A DNA stretch of 38,073 bases from the NCBI GenBank assembly GCA_015056305.1, contig SVGO01000011.1, positions 1 through 38,073 on the forward strand, read 5' to 3'. Of this stretch, positions 7,993-15,811 are shown one piece after another; the first letter of the stretch is position 1, and each line of letters opens with the position of its first letter. The DNA is from Clostridiales bacterium (lineage in GTDB: Bacteria > Bacillota > Clostridia > Christensenellales > Aristaeellaceae). The notes under the pieces are model-generated. The model was not told the origin of the DNA, made no database searches, and was given only the letters and a program-made list of their open reading frames with translations. Position numbers and translations under genes: made by a program.

Positions 7993-8017
7993 AGAAGCTC
8001 CGCGGTGCGGAGCTTCT
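7993..8017 (-). terminator. intrinsic terminator of the CofE-like gene
   Basis: A stem AGAAGCTCCGC-GGT/ACC-GCGGAGCTTCT followed by TTTCTATATTCTT on the minus strand. The GAAGCTCC core recurs in the terminator at 883-912 of the 13-kb block. Confidence 0.85.
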
Positions 8018-8028
8018 CTGATATCCGA

Positions 8029-9225
8029 TTAGTCGTTGGTGTAGTTATCGAAGTAGCCCTGGATATAGATGATCGGGGTGCCCTTGTCGCCGGAGCCGGA
8101 GGTCAGGTCGCACAGGGAACCGATCAGGTCGGTCAGGCGGCGCGGGGTCGTGCCCTGAGCGGCCATGTTGCCCACGAGGCTGCTGCCATCCTTCTGCTGG
8201 ATCTTGCCCTTGATCGCGTCGCGCAGCGCCTCGCCGGAGAGATCCGCGAAGTCGTTGTCCGCCAGGTACTTGAGCTTGAGCTCGTTCGGAGTGCCCTCCA
8301 GACCGGAGGTATAGGCCGGGGAGACGACCGGGTCAGCCAGCTCCCAGATCTTGCCGATCGGATCCTTGAAAGCGCCGTCGCCATAGACCATGACCTCGAT
8401 GTGCTTGCCGGTCTTCTCCAGCAGCTTGGCCTGAATCTCTTCGACCAGATCCTGGCAATCGCGCGGGAAGAGCTTCACCTTGTCCTCGGTGGACTTGTTG
8501 GAGCCCAGCAGGCCGTAGCGCTCGTTGCAGCCGCTGCCGTTCACCGGGGCGTTCATGATCTCGTCCAGACCGCAGACGCGCTCCGCGCCGGCCGCCCACA
8601 GCAGGCGCTTGGTGCGCGCGCGGGTGTGAATGTCGCAATTGAGGACATTCTTGGTATACTTGAGGATCGCGCGCGGGTCGTTGGCGAAGACAACCTCCAC
8701 CTCGGCGCCCATCTCGCGGATGAGGTTCGAATAGTACTCGACATAGTCGACGCCCGTGAACGGGTGCTTGATGTAGCCGAACAGCTCACGGTACTTCTCA
8801 AGAGAGAGCACATCGGAGTAGGGATTGACGCCCTTCTCGTCGAGCAGGTCCAGATCGATCAGGTGATTGCCGACCTCATCGGACGGATAGCTGAGCATCA
8901 GGACGACCTTCTTGGCGCCCTTGGCGATGCCGCGCAGGCAGATGGCGAAACGGTTGCGGCTGAGGATCGGGAAGATGACGCCGATGGTCTCGCCGCCGAG
9001 CTTGGCGCGCACGTCGTCGGCAATGTTGTCGACGCTGCAGTAGTTGCCCTGCGCACGGGCGACGATCGCTTCGGTCATCGCGCAGATGTCGCGGTCGCGC
9101 GGCTGGAGGCCGTCTTCCTTCATCGCTTCCAGGATGCAGTTGGTGACGATCTCAACCAGATTGTCGCCCTCGCGGATGATGGGCGCGCGAACGCCCATGG
9201 AAACAGTACCGATCATGCGGCTCAT
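8029..9225 (-). CDS. coenzyme F420-0:L-glutamate ligase (CofE)-like protein
   Basis: A 398-aa protein whose N-terminal two thirds match the CofE fold: GVRAPIIREGDNL, then TEAIVARAQGNY, then GVIFPILSRNRFA. Archaeal and actinobacterial CofE adds glutamates to coenzyme F420. This Firmicutes version is longer than the usual about 250 aa. It carries an extra C-terminal half (VMVYGDGAFKDPIGKIWELADPVVSP) typical of its clostridial homologues. F420 is not known from most such bacteria and no F420 biosynthesis gene is visible here, so it probably glutamylates something else. The start is supported by TAGGAGTG 7 nt upstream. Monocistronic, with promoter 9312-9340 and its own terminator. Confidence 0.82.
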   Translation of the reverse strand: MSRMIGTVSMGVRAPIIREGDNLVEIVTNCILEAMKEDGLQPRDRDICAMTEAIVARAQGNYCSVDNIADDVRAKLGGETIGVIFPILSRNRFAICLRGIAKGAKKVVLMLSYPSDEVGNHLIDLDLLDEKGVNPYSDVLSLEKYRELFGYIKHPFTGVDYVEYYSNLIREMGAEVEVVFANDPRAILKYTKNVLNCDIHTRARTKRLLWAAGAERVCGLDEIMNAPVNGSGCNERYGLLGSNKSTEDKVKLFPRDCQDLVEEIQAKLLEKTGKHIEVMVYGDGAFKDPIGKIWELADPVVSPAYTSGLEGTPNELKLKYLADNDFADLSGEALRDAIKGKIQQKDGSSLVGNMAAQGTTPRRLTDLIGSLCDLTSGSGDKGTPIIYIQGYFDNYTND

Positions 9226-9311
9226 ATATCAACACTCCTAATCTGACTTGGTTTTACGTATTTCCGGTTCTTTTGCGTGTTTTCTCTTCGCTCTTTCACA
9301 TTCACCCAAGT

Positions 9312-9340
9312 ATTATACAACAACTGAGCAACCTTGTAAA
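9312..9340 (-). promoter_or_regulatory. sigma-A promoter of the CofE-like gene
   Basis: TTTACA, 17-bp spacer, TATAAT on the minus strand, about 85 bp before the start. The 305-bp gap 9226-9530 holds only this and the divergent GH31 promoter. Confidence 0.85.
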
Positions 9341-9457
9341 ACAAAAACTTTATGATCCGGCCGATTTTTTTGCAATTCCCAACGACAAGCTTTCCATCCT
9401 CGGCATACGCTTTCATATTTTATATCTTTTCCAATCGTCTATACCCTTCTTCCATAC

Positions 9458-9487
9458 TTTACATTCTCTCGCGCATCGTGGTACACT
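9458..9487 (+). promoter_or_regulatory. probable sigma-A promoter of the GH31 gene
   Basis: TTTACA, 18-bp spacer, TACACT on the plus strand, about 43 bp before the ATG at 9531. Confidence 0.65.
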
Positions 9488-9530
9488 TTCTCTGTACCCC
9501 GTTATTTCAGCATGAAAGGCGGTTTATGTC

Positions 9531-11606
9531 ATGATTTCCCGCTTTGATTTTGGCTCGCCCATCGACACCGGCGCCGTGGTGCGCCAGCTTCCCGTCAGCG
9601 GCGGGTCTGTTCCCTATTTTGCGCTCTCCCGCGAGGATCATGCGCTTTGTTTTACGCTTGATCTTGCGCAGGACGACATCATCTTCGGCCTGGGCGAGGC
9701 GAACCGCGGCATCAACAAGCGCGGTCACCTCTACGCCAGCTGGAACATCGACGACGGCCTGCATACCGAGTCCAAGAATTCGCTCTATGCATCGCACAAC
9801 TTCCTGCTCTTCTTTAGCAAGGACAGGACGTTCGGCGCGTTCTTTGACGATCCCGGCAGGATCACATTCGATCTGGGCTACACAAAGACCGACGAAGCGC
9901 GCATCATCTCCGAAAACGGCGATCTGAGCCTGTACATCCTCGAGAGCGAAAGCCTCGGCGCGATCGCAGGCGACCTGCGCCGCCTGACAGGCAGCAGCTA
10001 TCTGCCGCCCAAGTGGGCCTTCGGCTACATCCAGTCCCGCTGGGGCTACAAGAGCGAGGAGGACGTGCGCAGGATCGTCTCTGAACATCGCAGGCGCCAT
10101 ATCCCGCTGGACGGCGTATGCATGGACATCGACTACATGGACGACTACATGGATTTCACCGTGGATCCCGCAGGCTTTGATGATCTCCATCGCTTCTGCG
10201 GCGAGATGGCCGAGGCGCACGCGCACATGATCCCCATCATCGACGCGGGCATCAAGGAAAAGAAGGGCTACGAGGTCTGCGACGAGGGCCTTGAAAACGG
10301 CTATTTCTGCACCTATGAAGACGGCACGCCGTTCGTCGGCGCGGTATGGCCGGGCCGCAGCTATTTCCCGGACTTCCTGCGTGAGGACGTGCGCGCGTGG
10401 TTCGGCGCGAAATACCATCGCCTGCTGGACGCCGGCGTGGACGGCTTCTGGAACGACATGAACGAACCGGCGCTGTTCTATTCCGAAAACGGCATCCGCA
10501 AGGCATTCGCTCAGGCCGAGCGCATGAAGGACATGAACGTGGGCATCCACGAGTTCTTCCATCTGCGCGAGGTCTTCGCCGACATGGCCAACAGCCCCGA
10601 CGATTATAAGAGCTTCTATCAGACCATCGGCCGCAGGCGCATCCGTCATGACAAGGTTCACAACCTTTACGGCGCATTCATGACCCGCGCGGCGGCAGAA
10701 GGCATGGCTGCGCACAACCCGGATCGCCGCAATCTGCTCTTTGCTCGTTCCTCCTACATCGGCGCACACCGCTACGGCGGCGTATGGCAGGGCGACAACC
10801 ACAGCTGGTGGAGCCATATTCTGCTGAATCTGAAGATGCTCCCCTCGCTGAATATGTGCGGCTTCCTCTACACCGGCGCAGATATCGGCGGATTCAACGG
10901 CGATGCGACCGAAGACCTGCTGCTGCGCTGGCTGCAGCTGGGCGTATTCACGCCGCTGATGCGCAATCATTCCTGCCAGGGCACGCGCGAGCAGGAGATC
11001 TACCGCTTCTCGCTGCAAAACCAGATGCGCGACATCGTTACCGTGCGCTATGCGCTGATCCCGTATCTCTACAGCGAATTCATGAAGGCGGCGCTTTCCG
11101 GCGGCTGTATGTTCCGCCCGCTGGCCTTCGATTATCCCGACGATGAGACCGCCTGCCGCGTCGAGGATCAGGTGATGCTCGGCGGGCAGTGCATGATCGC
11201 CCCGGTCTATCAGCAGAACGCCCGCGGCCGCTACGTCTATCTGCCCGAAGATATGCTTCTCGTCCGCTTCCGCTCCGCCTCGGATTATGACTGCTTCCCG
11301 CTGGAAGCCGGTCATCACTGGATCGAGCTGGAGCTTCACGAGATGCCTTTGTTCATCCGCCGTGGCTGCGTGATCCCGCTCTCGCGCGGCGGGCAGTGGG
11401 TAGACGCCGTGGACAGCACGGACCTTACGCTGCTGGGCTGGATCGGCTCCGACGCGTCCTACATGTTCTATGACGACGACGGATTGAGCACGCAGGTCGG
11501 CCTGAAAGACGGCCTGACCGAGATCGCCGTCAAGAGCAATGCGCAGGGCACGCAGGCCTTTGGCGAGGGACTGACGCTGCATGCGGGCAGGCTGATCACC
11601 GACTAA
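9531..11606 (+). CDS. GH31-family alpha-glucosidase
   Basis: A 691-aa glycoside hydrolase of family 31, which releases alpha-linked glucose or xylose from oligosaccharides. An N-terminal beta-sandwich (FGLGEANRGINKRG) leads into the catalytic barrel. GFWNDMNEP near residue 310 holds the Asp nucleophile, and WQGDNHSWW near 420 holds the acid/base Asp. Beta domains with FIRRGCVIPL and a C-terminal YDDDG follow. There is no signal peptide, so it works inside the cell on imported oligosaccharides. AAAGGCGG lies 8 nt before the ATG. It is monocistronic and ends at a strong terminator shared with the convergent hydrolase gene. Exact linkage specificity cannot be told. Confidence 0.93.
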   Translation: MISRFDFGSPIDTGAVVRQLPVSGGSVPYFALSREDHALCFTLDLAQDDIIFGLGEANRGINKRGHLYASWNIDDGLHTESKNSLYASHNFLLFFSKDRTFGAFFDDPGRITFDLGYTKTDEARIISENGDLSLYILESESLGAIAGDLRRLTGSSYLPPKWAFGYIQSRWGYKSEEDVRRIVSEHRRRHIPLDGVCMDIDYMDDYMDFTVDPAGFDDLHRFCGEMAEAHAHMIPIIDAGIKEKKGYEVCDEGLENGYFCTYEDGTPFVGAVWPGRSYFPDFLREDVRAWFGAKYHRLLDAGVDGFWNDMNEPALFYSENGIRKAFAQAERMKDMNVGIHEFFHLREVFADMANSPDDYKSFYQTIGRRRIRHDKVHNLYGAFMTRAAAEGMAAHNPDRRNLLFARSSYIGAHRYGGVWQGDNHSWWSHILLNLKMLPSLNMCGFLYTGADIGGFNGDATEDLLLRWLQLGVFTPLMRNHSCQGTREQEIYRFSLQNQMRDIVTVRYALIPYLYSEFMKAALSGGCMFRPLAFDYPDDETACRVEDQVMLGGQCMIAPVYQQNARGRYVYLPEDMLLVRFRSASDYDCFPLEAGHHWIELELHEMPLFIRRGCVIPLSRGGQWVDAVDSTDLTLLGWIGSDASYMFYDDDGLSTQVGLKDGLTEIAVKSNAQGTQAFGEGLTLHAGRLITD

Positions 11607-11616
11607 AAAACGAAAG

Positions 11617-11653
11617 CGTCCGGCTCTCCCACAGGGAAAGCCGGACGTTTTTT
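11617..11653 (+). terminator. intrinsic terminator of the GH31 gene (probably bidirectional)
   Basis: The stem CGTCCGGCT/AGCCGGACG with an inner CCC/GGG is followed by TTTTTTCTTTG on the plus strand. The minus strand has CTTTCGTTTTTT, so it can also serve the convergent alpha/beta-hydrolase gene. Confidence 0.9.
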
Positions 11654-11659
11654 CTTTGA

Positions 11660-12469
11660 TTATAGAGATTCCACAAACGCCTCGATCAGGCTGTTTACCT
11701 GCTCCGGTGCATCGGTGTTGGCATTATGCCCCGCCCCGTGAATCCAGACCAGGCGATGGCCGTCTTCCTTCGTCCAGCGGCGGTTATAGCGCTTGGCCGA
11801 GCCTGCCGCGTCCTGATCGCCGCACAGAAGCAGCACAGGGCATTCAATCGGGTATTCTTCCCGGCTCTCCACCGCCTGCGCAAAGATCCGCATCCCATGA
11901 TCCGCCAGCGCGCAGTATTCCTTTCGCTCGTACACGCTCCACATCTTTTCCATCAGCGTGCGGCCATAAGCTGTTGTGGCCGTACCCCTCACGCCCCATT
12001 TGAGCAGCAGCTTCCACGGGATCGACAGATACATCCAGCCTGTTCGCTTGAGCAGCCACAGCTCCCACGCAGAATAATACTTTCTGCTCAGCGAGCAGGA
12101 ATCGATAGACACAAACGCACGCGCGCTGCCCGGATACAGATCCATATAGCTCTGAGCCACATAGCCGCCCAGAGATTGTCCGATGAGCACTGGATTGACA
12201 ATACCCTCTGCTTCCAGAATCCCATGCAGATATGCCGCCATATCCCGCATGGAAAACGTCAGTTCAAACGGACGAGAGCAGCCATGCGCAGGTGCATCCC
12301 ATACAAGGCAGTTATAACGCTCGGCAAAATACGCCGTCTGGCGCTCAAAGAGCGTATGATCCGCCGAAAGACCCGGAAGAAACACCAGCCACGGCCTGTT
12401 CATCTTCCCAGCGCCGACCCAATATGCAATGCTTCCCTTGTCTGTTTCAAAGCGCTTCTCCTGCATCAT
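11660..12469 (-). CDS. alpha/beta-fold hydrolase
   Basis: A 269-aa cytoplasmic hydrolase. It shows PGLSADHTLF as the oxyanion loop, GQSLGG as the nucleophile elbow near residue 98, CGDQD as the acid and GAGHNA as the catalytic histidine, a complete triad. The start ATG overlaps the stop of the metallo-hydrolase gene as ATGA, a sign of translational coupling, with GGGGAG 5 nt upstream. The ORF track begins 6 nt earlier at a GTG. Cap-domain residues do not identify a substrate. Pairing with a metallo-beta-lactamase-fold enzyme suggests successive ester or lactone hydrolysis, but that is inference. Confidence 0.88.
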   Translation of the reverse strand: MMQEKRFETDKGSIAYWVGAGKMNRPWLVFLPGLSADHTLFERQTAYFAERYNCLVWDAPAHGCSRPFELTFSMRDMAAYLHGILEAEGIVNPVLIGQSLGGYVAQSYMDLYPGSARAFVSIDSCSLSRKYYSAWELWLLKRTGWMYLSIPWKLLLKWGVRGTATTAYGRTLMEKMWSVYERKEYCALADHGMRIFAQAVESREEYPIECPVLLLCGDQDAAGSAKRYNRRWTKEDGHRLVWIHGAGHNANTDAPEQVNSLIEAFVESL

Positions 12470-13353
12470 ACACACTCCCCAATGGAATCCAGCAATTCCG
12501 TCCTGATCCGGTCGACCATGATGCCCGTATTCAGATAGAATGCATCGATCGGATACGCCGGCCGGACACGCTCGACATAAAACAGTTCCTTAAAATACGC
12601 GATCGCATCCTCCCGGCCGCCGCCTGATGCAAAGATCTCCCTGACCCTCTGCGCCGTCTCGACGGCCATTTTCTGAGAGTTTTCAAGAAACTCCCGTGCT
12701 TCATCGCGCTCGACCACGCCGTAATGCGGGATGAGCAGCTTTTTCGGCTCCAGCGTCTTGGCCTTTTCAAACGAATCCAGCGTCATCTGATAGCCGACGA
12801 GGTAATTCTGCAGATACAGTCCCCGGCCAAAGTACACGCCAAGCGTCTCCGTGCCCAGCAGCAATCCGTTTTCCCCCATATAGAAGCCGATCGAGCACTT
12901 GGTATGGCCCGGCAGGCCGATCACCTGGAACGTCATGTCGCCGCAGGCGATCTCGTCGCCATCGTTTACTGCGATATCAACCTTCAGTTCGTCTGTGAGA
13001 TCGTCGTATTCGCAAACGCCCTGCTTCTGCGCCGCGGAGCGGTCGAGCGCGCGCATGGTCGCGCGGGCCGATGGCTTGGAAAAGATTTTCTTCACATACT
13101 CGCCCGCGACCACCTTTGCCTGCGGATAAGACTTGAGGATATAGCACGCGCCAAGCACATGGTCATAGTGAGAATGGGTCAGCAGGATATAATCCAGCTT
13201 TCTCTTTCCCAGAATGCTTTTGATCTTTTCCGCCATGCGATAGCCGGTAAAGCCAAAGCCTGTATCGCACAGGATCGCCGTGCAGCCATTATCGATGAGA
13301 AATCCGCTGTCGCCCGGAAGGACGCGCACGTCTGTGATGCTCAAATCCATCAT
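12466..13353 (-). CDS. MBL-fold metallo-hydrolase
   Basis: A 295-aa enzyme of the metallo-beta-lactamase fold. Metal ligands are visible as THSHYDH near residue 60, GHT near 150, GTET near 167, and HYG near 212. The long C-terminal helix-rich part (EFLENSQKMAVETAQRVREIF) is seen in glyoxalase-II-like and lactonase-like relatives. AAGGTG precedes the start by 6-9 nt. It is the first gene of a two-gene operon with the alpha/beta hydrolase, joined by a 4-bp overlap. No clear promoter of its own was found. Read-through from the leftward tRNA-Ser unit is possible. Confidence 0.9.
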   Translation of the reverse strand: MMDLSITDVRVLPGDSGFLIDNGCTAILCDTGFGFTGYRMAEKIKSILGKRKLDYILLTHSHYDHVLGACYILKSYPQAKVVAGEYVKKIFSKPSARATMRALDRSAAQKQGVCEYDDLTDELKVDIAVNDGDEIACGDMTFQVIGLPGHTKCSIGFYMGENGLLLGTETLGVYFGRGLYLQNYLVGYQMTLDSFEKAKTLEPKKLLIPHYGVVERDEAREFLENSQKMAVETAQRVREIFASGGGREDAIAYFKELFYVERVRPAYPIDAFYLNTGIMVDRIRTELLDSIGECV

Positions 13354-13381
13354 GGAATCACCTTAAAATAAAACGATCGTA

Positions 13382-13439
13382 AAAAACAAAAGAAGCTCTG
13401 ATTTCTCAAAGCTTCTTTTTCTGGCGCAGAAGGAGGGAT
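13382..13439 (-). pseudogene. duplicated tRNA-Ser(GCT) 3' end with its terminator (tRNA relic)
   Basis: 58 bp identical to 13543-13600. On the minus strand this is the last part of tRNA-Ser (T-arm 3' side ATCCCTCCTTCTGCGCCA) followed by the hairpin AGAAGCTTTGAGAAATCAGAGCTTCT and a T run. The rest of the tRNA is missing and replaced by inner module B at 13440-13530. It reads as a tandem copy of the tRNA whose body was lost when the module inserted. Confidence 0.8.
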
Positions 13440-13530
13440 CTTGCCCCTCGCTGCGGCTCGGGCTGGATCGGCTCTGACGTGCCACTGGCACGTCATTCAC
13501 TCCCGATCCGTTCAAATCCCACTTCGTCCT
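13440..13530 (+). repeat. inner module B, copy 1 (covarying double-stem element)
   Basis: The outer stem is GGATCGG/CCGATCC and the inner stem TGACGTGCC/GGCACGTCA with an ACT loop. The unpaired CTC on the left and TTCACTC on the right are identical to those in the second copy at 33474-33565, while the outer stem sequence differs and stays paired. Both copies follow GAGGGATYT and both carry CCTCGCT near the start. Confidence 0.78.
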
Positions 13531-13551
13531 AAAGAAGCTCTGAAAAACAAA

Positions 13552-13580
13552 AGAAGCTCTGATTTCTCAAAGCTTCTTTT
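13552..13580 (-). terminator. intrinsic terminator of the tRNA-Ser operon
   Basis: On the minus strand AGAAGCTTTGAGAAATCAGAGCTTCT is followed by TTTGTTTTT, directly after the tRNA-Ser(GCT) CCA end. An identical copy lies at 13391-13417 in the duplicate. Confidence 0.85.
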
Positions 13581-13582
13581 TC

Positions 13583-13674
13583 TGGCGCAGAAGGAGGGAT
13601 TTGAACCCTCGCGCCGCTTCACGCAGCCTACTCCCTTAGCAGGGGAGCCCCTTCGGCCTCTTGGGTACTTCTGC
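13583..13674 (-). tRNA. tRNA-Ser (GCT)
   Basis: A 92-nt class II tRNA with encoded CCA. The acceptor GCAGAAG pairs with CTTCTGC, the discriminator is G, and the anticodon loop CTGCTAA gives GCT. A long variable arm is present. It is the second gene of the leftward pair. Confidence 0.95.
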
Positions 13675-13698
13675 AAGACCTACAAAATATGAAAGATA

Positions 13699-13787
13699 TG
13701 GCGGAGAGAGAGGGATTCGAACCCCCGGTACCTCTCGGTATCACTGGTTTTCAAGACCAGCGCCATAAACCACTCGGCCATCTCTCC
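13699..13787 (-). tRNA. tRNA-Ser (TGA)
   Basis: An 89-nt class II tRNA with encoded CCA. The acceptor GGAGAGA pairs with TCTCTCC, the anticodon loop CTTGAAA gives TGA, and the long variable arm is clear. It is first in the operon behind a consensus promoter. Confidence 0.95.
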
Positions 13788-13810
13788 AGTCTGCTCGAAC
13801 CAGCAGAGAT

Positions 13811-13839
13811 ATTATATGACAGCCCACCCTCTTTGTCAA
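13811..13839 (-). promoter_or_regulatory. consensus sigma-A promoter of the tRNA-Ser operon
   Basis: TTGACA, 17-bp spacer, TATAAT on the minus strand, just upstream of tRNA-Ser(TGA). Confidence 0.92.
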
Positions 13840-13882
13840 GCCCTTTTTTCTCTTTTTGCACATTCTCCCACCTTTAGATAAA

Positions 13883-13912
13883 GAAGCTCCTCCGGCCATC
13901 CGAAGGAGCTTC
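13883..13912 (-). terminator. intrinsic terminator of the DUF3794 gene
   Basis: The stem GAAGCTCCT/AGGAGCTTC with an inner CGG/CCG is followed on the minus strand by TTTATCT, just after the stop codon at 13916. Confidence 0.75.
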
Positions 13913-13915
13913 ATT

Positions 13916-15415
13916 TCATCGTCTGAACGCCAGCAGCGCATTCTTGCCCGCCGGACGCAGGCTTTCCTCCCGCACGCGAAGCCTCCTCGCCGTATCCCAG
14001 CGCGATTCACCCTCAACAGGCCAGACAAGCACAAAACCATGTTCTGTCTTCTGCTCCGGCTTCTGCACGACATCTGTCACCGCCTGAACCCGCTGCACGC
14101 CATGCTGCACGGCATGCAGGCCCAGCACGCAGCGCAGCTCGGCACGGTCGCTGGTTGCCGGGCCCGTCATCGTTTCGATGGGGTATGCCTGCGCGCTCAC
14201 GCCCTCCTGCGCTTCCACAGGGAACGTCATGGAAAATGGCTCGCGCGTATGCACGGCATAAGGAATGTCCGAATCCAGCGGCAGATAGATCAGCGTCACC
14301 TGCATGATGCCCTCGGCGTCGAGCCTCCGGCCTGCGGGCGAAGCCGCCGTGACCGCCGGCTGGGCAAACGCTGAAAGCACCGTGCCGATCGGCGGCGCAT
14401 CCGGCGGCAGCGTCACCTGCAGGCGCAGGCTCTCCCGCGCGTCCATATGTGTTTCGCAGGTATGCAGATCAATCGTCTCCGTCACCGGCTCGAGCACAGG
14501 GCCCGTAAGGCTATACAGATCAGAAAGCAGCTCGATGTTTTCCTGCATGCAGCACACAAGCCGCACGCGCACCTCCGCTTCCAGGCGCAGCGTTCGGCTT
14601 TTCTCATTCTCGATCGAATCAGCCATCACGTCGGTCACCTCAGCGACCGCCTGCATCTGCGCGCCGTCGTTCATTTGTGCATCGATGCTCATCTCAAAGG
14701 GCATTTCATGCACAGTCGTCACCAGCGCATTGCCCGCTTCCTTTGAACGATGCAGCACGCGCACCTCGATCCTGCCGGACACGCCGACGCGTCCATTGCC
14801 GCCGGAGAGCTCGCACCCGCCTGCCGCTGCCGTCGCGCTGAGCACATCGCCCACACCCAGCTTCGCCGGGAGATCGAACTCCTCACGCACAAGCGTTTTA
14901 TTCTCGCCTGCCGTTTCATTCATGCAGCTGGTCGCTGTCTGTCTGCGCGCAAGGAGATTGCCCGCTTCTCCGTCCTGCGCGTCCGTGATCAGCTCACGCT
15001 CCGCGGTTTCAAACGCCTCCAGCGTCACAAGCAGCAGCGCGCGCAGCGTCATGCGGCCCGTGCCGGCCGATCCCTCTGTCTCCTGCACATAGACCGCGGG
15101 CACAAGCCGCATGCCGGTGGACAGATCCGCCATCGGCAGGGTATGCATGAAATCGCAGCTTGTCTCCAGCGCGCGCACGCGGGTCAGGTCGCCCTGCGTA
15201 TAGAGCACCTGGAAGCACACGCGTCCGCGCACGCCCGCCTCCCCGCGCCCCGCCTGCGCGCCGGTCAGATGCGCCTGCGCCTGCACGCTCAGCACGGTCA
15301 CGGCATCGCGCATGCTGCCCGGCAGCGTCGCCTCGCCCTCGATGGTCACCTGTTCCTCGCTGCGGCCCACAAATCGCTCAAAGCGCAGCGTCTCTCGCGT
15401 CAGCTTCAGTTCCAC
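13916..15415 (-). CDS. DUF3794 protein with C-terminal LysM remnant (SipL-like spore protein)
   Basis: A 499-aa protein built of repeated DUF3794 units (for example AVTVLSVQAQAHLTGAQ, GDVLSATAAAGGCELSGGNG, and FSMTFPVEAQEGVSAQAYP) and a short LysM-like end (GESRWDTARRLRVREESL). In Clostridioides difficile, SipL of this architecture binds SpoIVA during spore coat assembly. The ORF opens at 15466, but AAAGGGGAGGG lies 7 nt before the GTG at 15415, and the product then starts VELKLTRETLRF as family members do. The LysM stops soon after its first helix, shorter than in SipL. No sporulation sigma promoter was identified. The role in sporulation is by family, not shown here. Confidence 0.82.
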   Translation of the reverse strand: MELKLTRETLRFERFVGRSEEQVTIEGEATLPGSMRDAVTVLSVQAQAHLTGAQAGRGEAGVRGRVCFQVLYTQGDLTRVRALETSCDFMHTLPMADLSTGMRLVPAVYVQETEGSAGTGRMTLRALLLVTLEAFETAERELITDAQDGEAGNLLARRQTATSCMNETAGENKTLVREEFDLPAKLGVGDVLSATAAAGGCELSGGNGRVGVSGRIEVRVLHRSKEAGNALVTTVHEMPFEMSIDAQMNDGAQMQAVAEVTDVMADSIENEKSRTLRLEAEVRVRLVCCMQENIELLSDLYSLTGPVLEPVTETIDLHTCETHMDARESLRLQVTLPPDAPPIGTVLSAFAQPAVTAASPAGRRLDAEGIMQVTLIYLPLDSDIPYAVHTREPFSMTFPVEAQEGVSAQAYPIETMTGPATSDRAELRCVLGLHAVQHGVQRVQAVTDVVQKPEQKTEHGFVLVWPVEGESRWDTARRLRVREESLRPAGKNALLAFRR

Positions 15416-15488
15416 GGCGCGTCCCTCCCCTTTGTCCATTCCGTTGTCTTCCAGCCTATGCGCCATGGCTCAGAAAAAGACCGGAAGG

Positions 15489-15664
15489 GTAACGTTAGGG
15501 CTGCCATCCGGGGAACTCGCATAGTCGCGCAAGCGCTCCTTGCGATTCCCGACGCTCCGCCTGCCTGCTTCCGCCACTGGCGGCGGCAGGCTTCGGTCCC
15601 CTAAAACCTGCCTGAGGGGGCATCGCCCCTCAGACTCCCTTCTCCGCTTCGCGGCGGATTCAAG
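15489..15664 (+). repeat. terminator-flanking repeat, copy 4, with nested inner module A
   Basis: ACGTTAGGGCTGCC is interrupted by inner module A (about 15506-15597) and resumes with CCCTAAAACCTGCC, hairpin 2 (TGAGGGG/CCCCTCA) and the end CGCTTCGCGGCGGATTCAAG, 13 bp from the terminator. The module folds as GGGAA-TCGCA/TGCGA-TTCCC plus a CCTGCC/GGCAGG arm holding CCGCC-ACT-GGCGG. Confidence 0.86.
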
Positions 15665-15676
15665 AAAGATATCCGA

Positions 15677-15707
15677 AAAATGCCCCCGGCAGAGCCGGAG
15701 GCATTTT
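15677..15707 (-). terminator. bidirectional intrinsic terminator between repeat copies 4 and 5
   Basis: The stem AAAATGCC-c-CCGGC / GCCGG-a-GGCATTTT with an AGA loop. T runs lie on both sides (TTTTATG on plus, TTTTTCGG on minus). It serves the GH2 gene on the minus strand. The 396-bp gap 15416-15811 otherwise holds only repeat copies 4 and 5. Confidence 0.85.
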
Positions 15708-15720
15708 ATGATATAAATTC

Positions 15721-15806
15721 TTAAAGCAGATGCGAAGCGAAAATGGGGTCTGGGGAGATATCCCCAGGCGGGGTTTGGGGCCTGCGGCCCCAACGCCCCC
15801 CTTCGT
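15721..15806 (-). repeat. terminator-flanking repeat, copy 5
   Basis: Read on the minus strand right after the GH2 stop: GCGTTGGGGCCGCAGGCCCCAA (hairpin 1), ACCCCGCC, TGGGGATATCTCCCCA (hairpin 2), ACCCCATTTTCGCTTCGC and CTTTAAG. It has no insert. Its 3' end faces the terminator 14 bp away, so copies 4 and 5 form an inverted pair around it. Confidence 0.85.
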
Positions 15807-15811
15807 CCCCC

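Noticed and set aside
9507-11582. A 691-aa antisense ORF opposite GH31 and similar long ORFs at 15743-18028, 19369-21330, 23122-24717 and 25488-27734
   Set aside because: All lie opposite genes with clear catalytic motifs and ribosome sites. The antisense frame is open because of GC-rich codon use.
13441-13692. An 83-aa plus-strand ORF
   Set aside because: It overlaps the antisense strand of tRNA-Ser and inner module B, and the FEPSRRFTQ-like stretch is translated tRNA complement.
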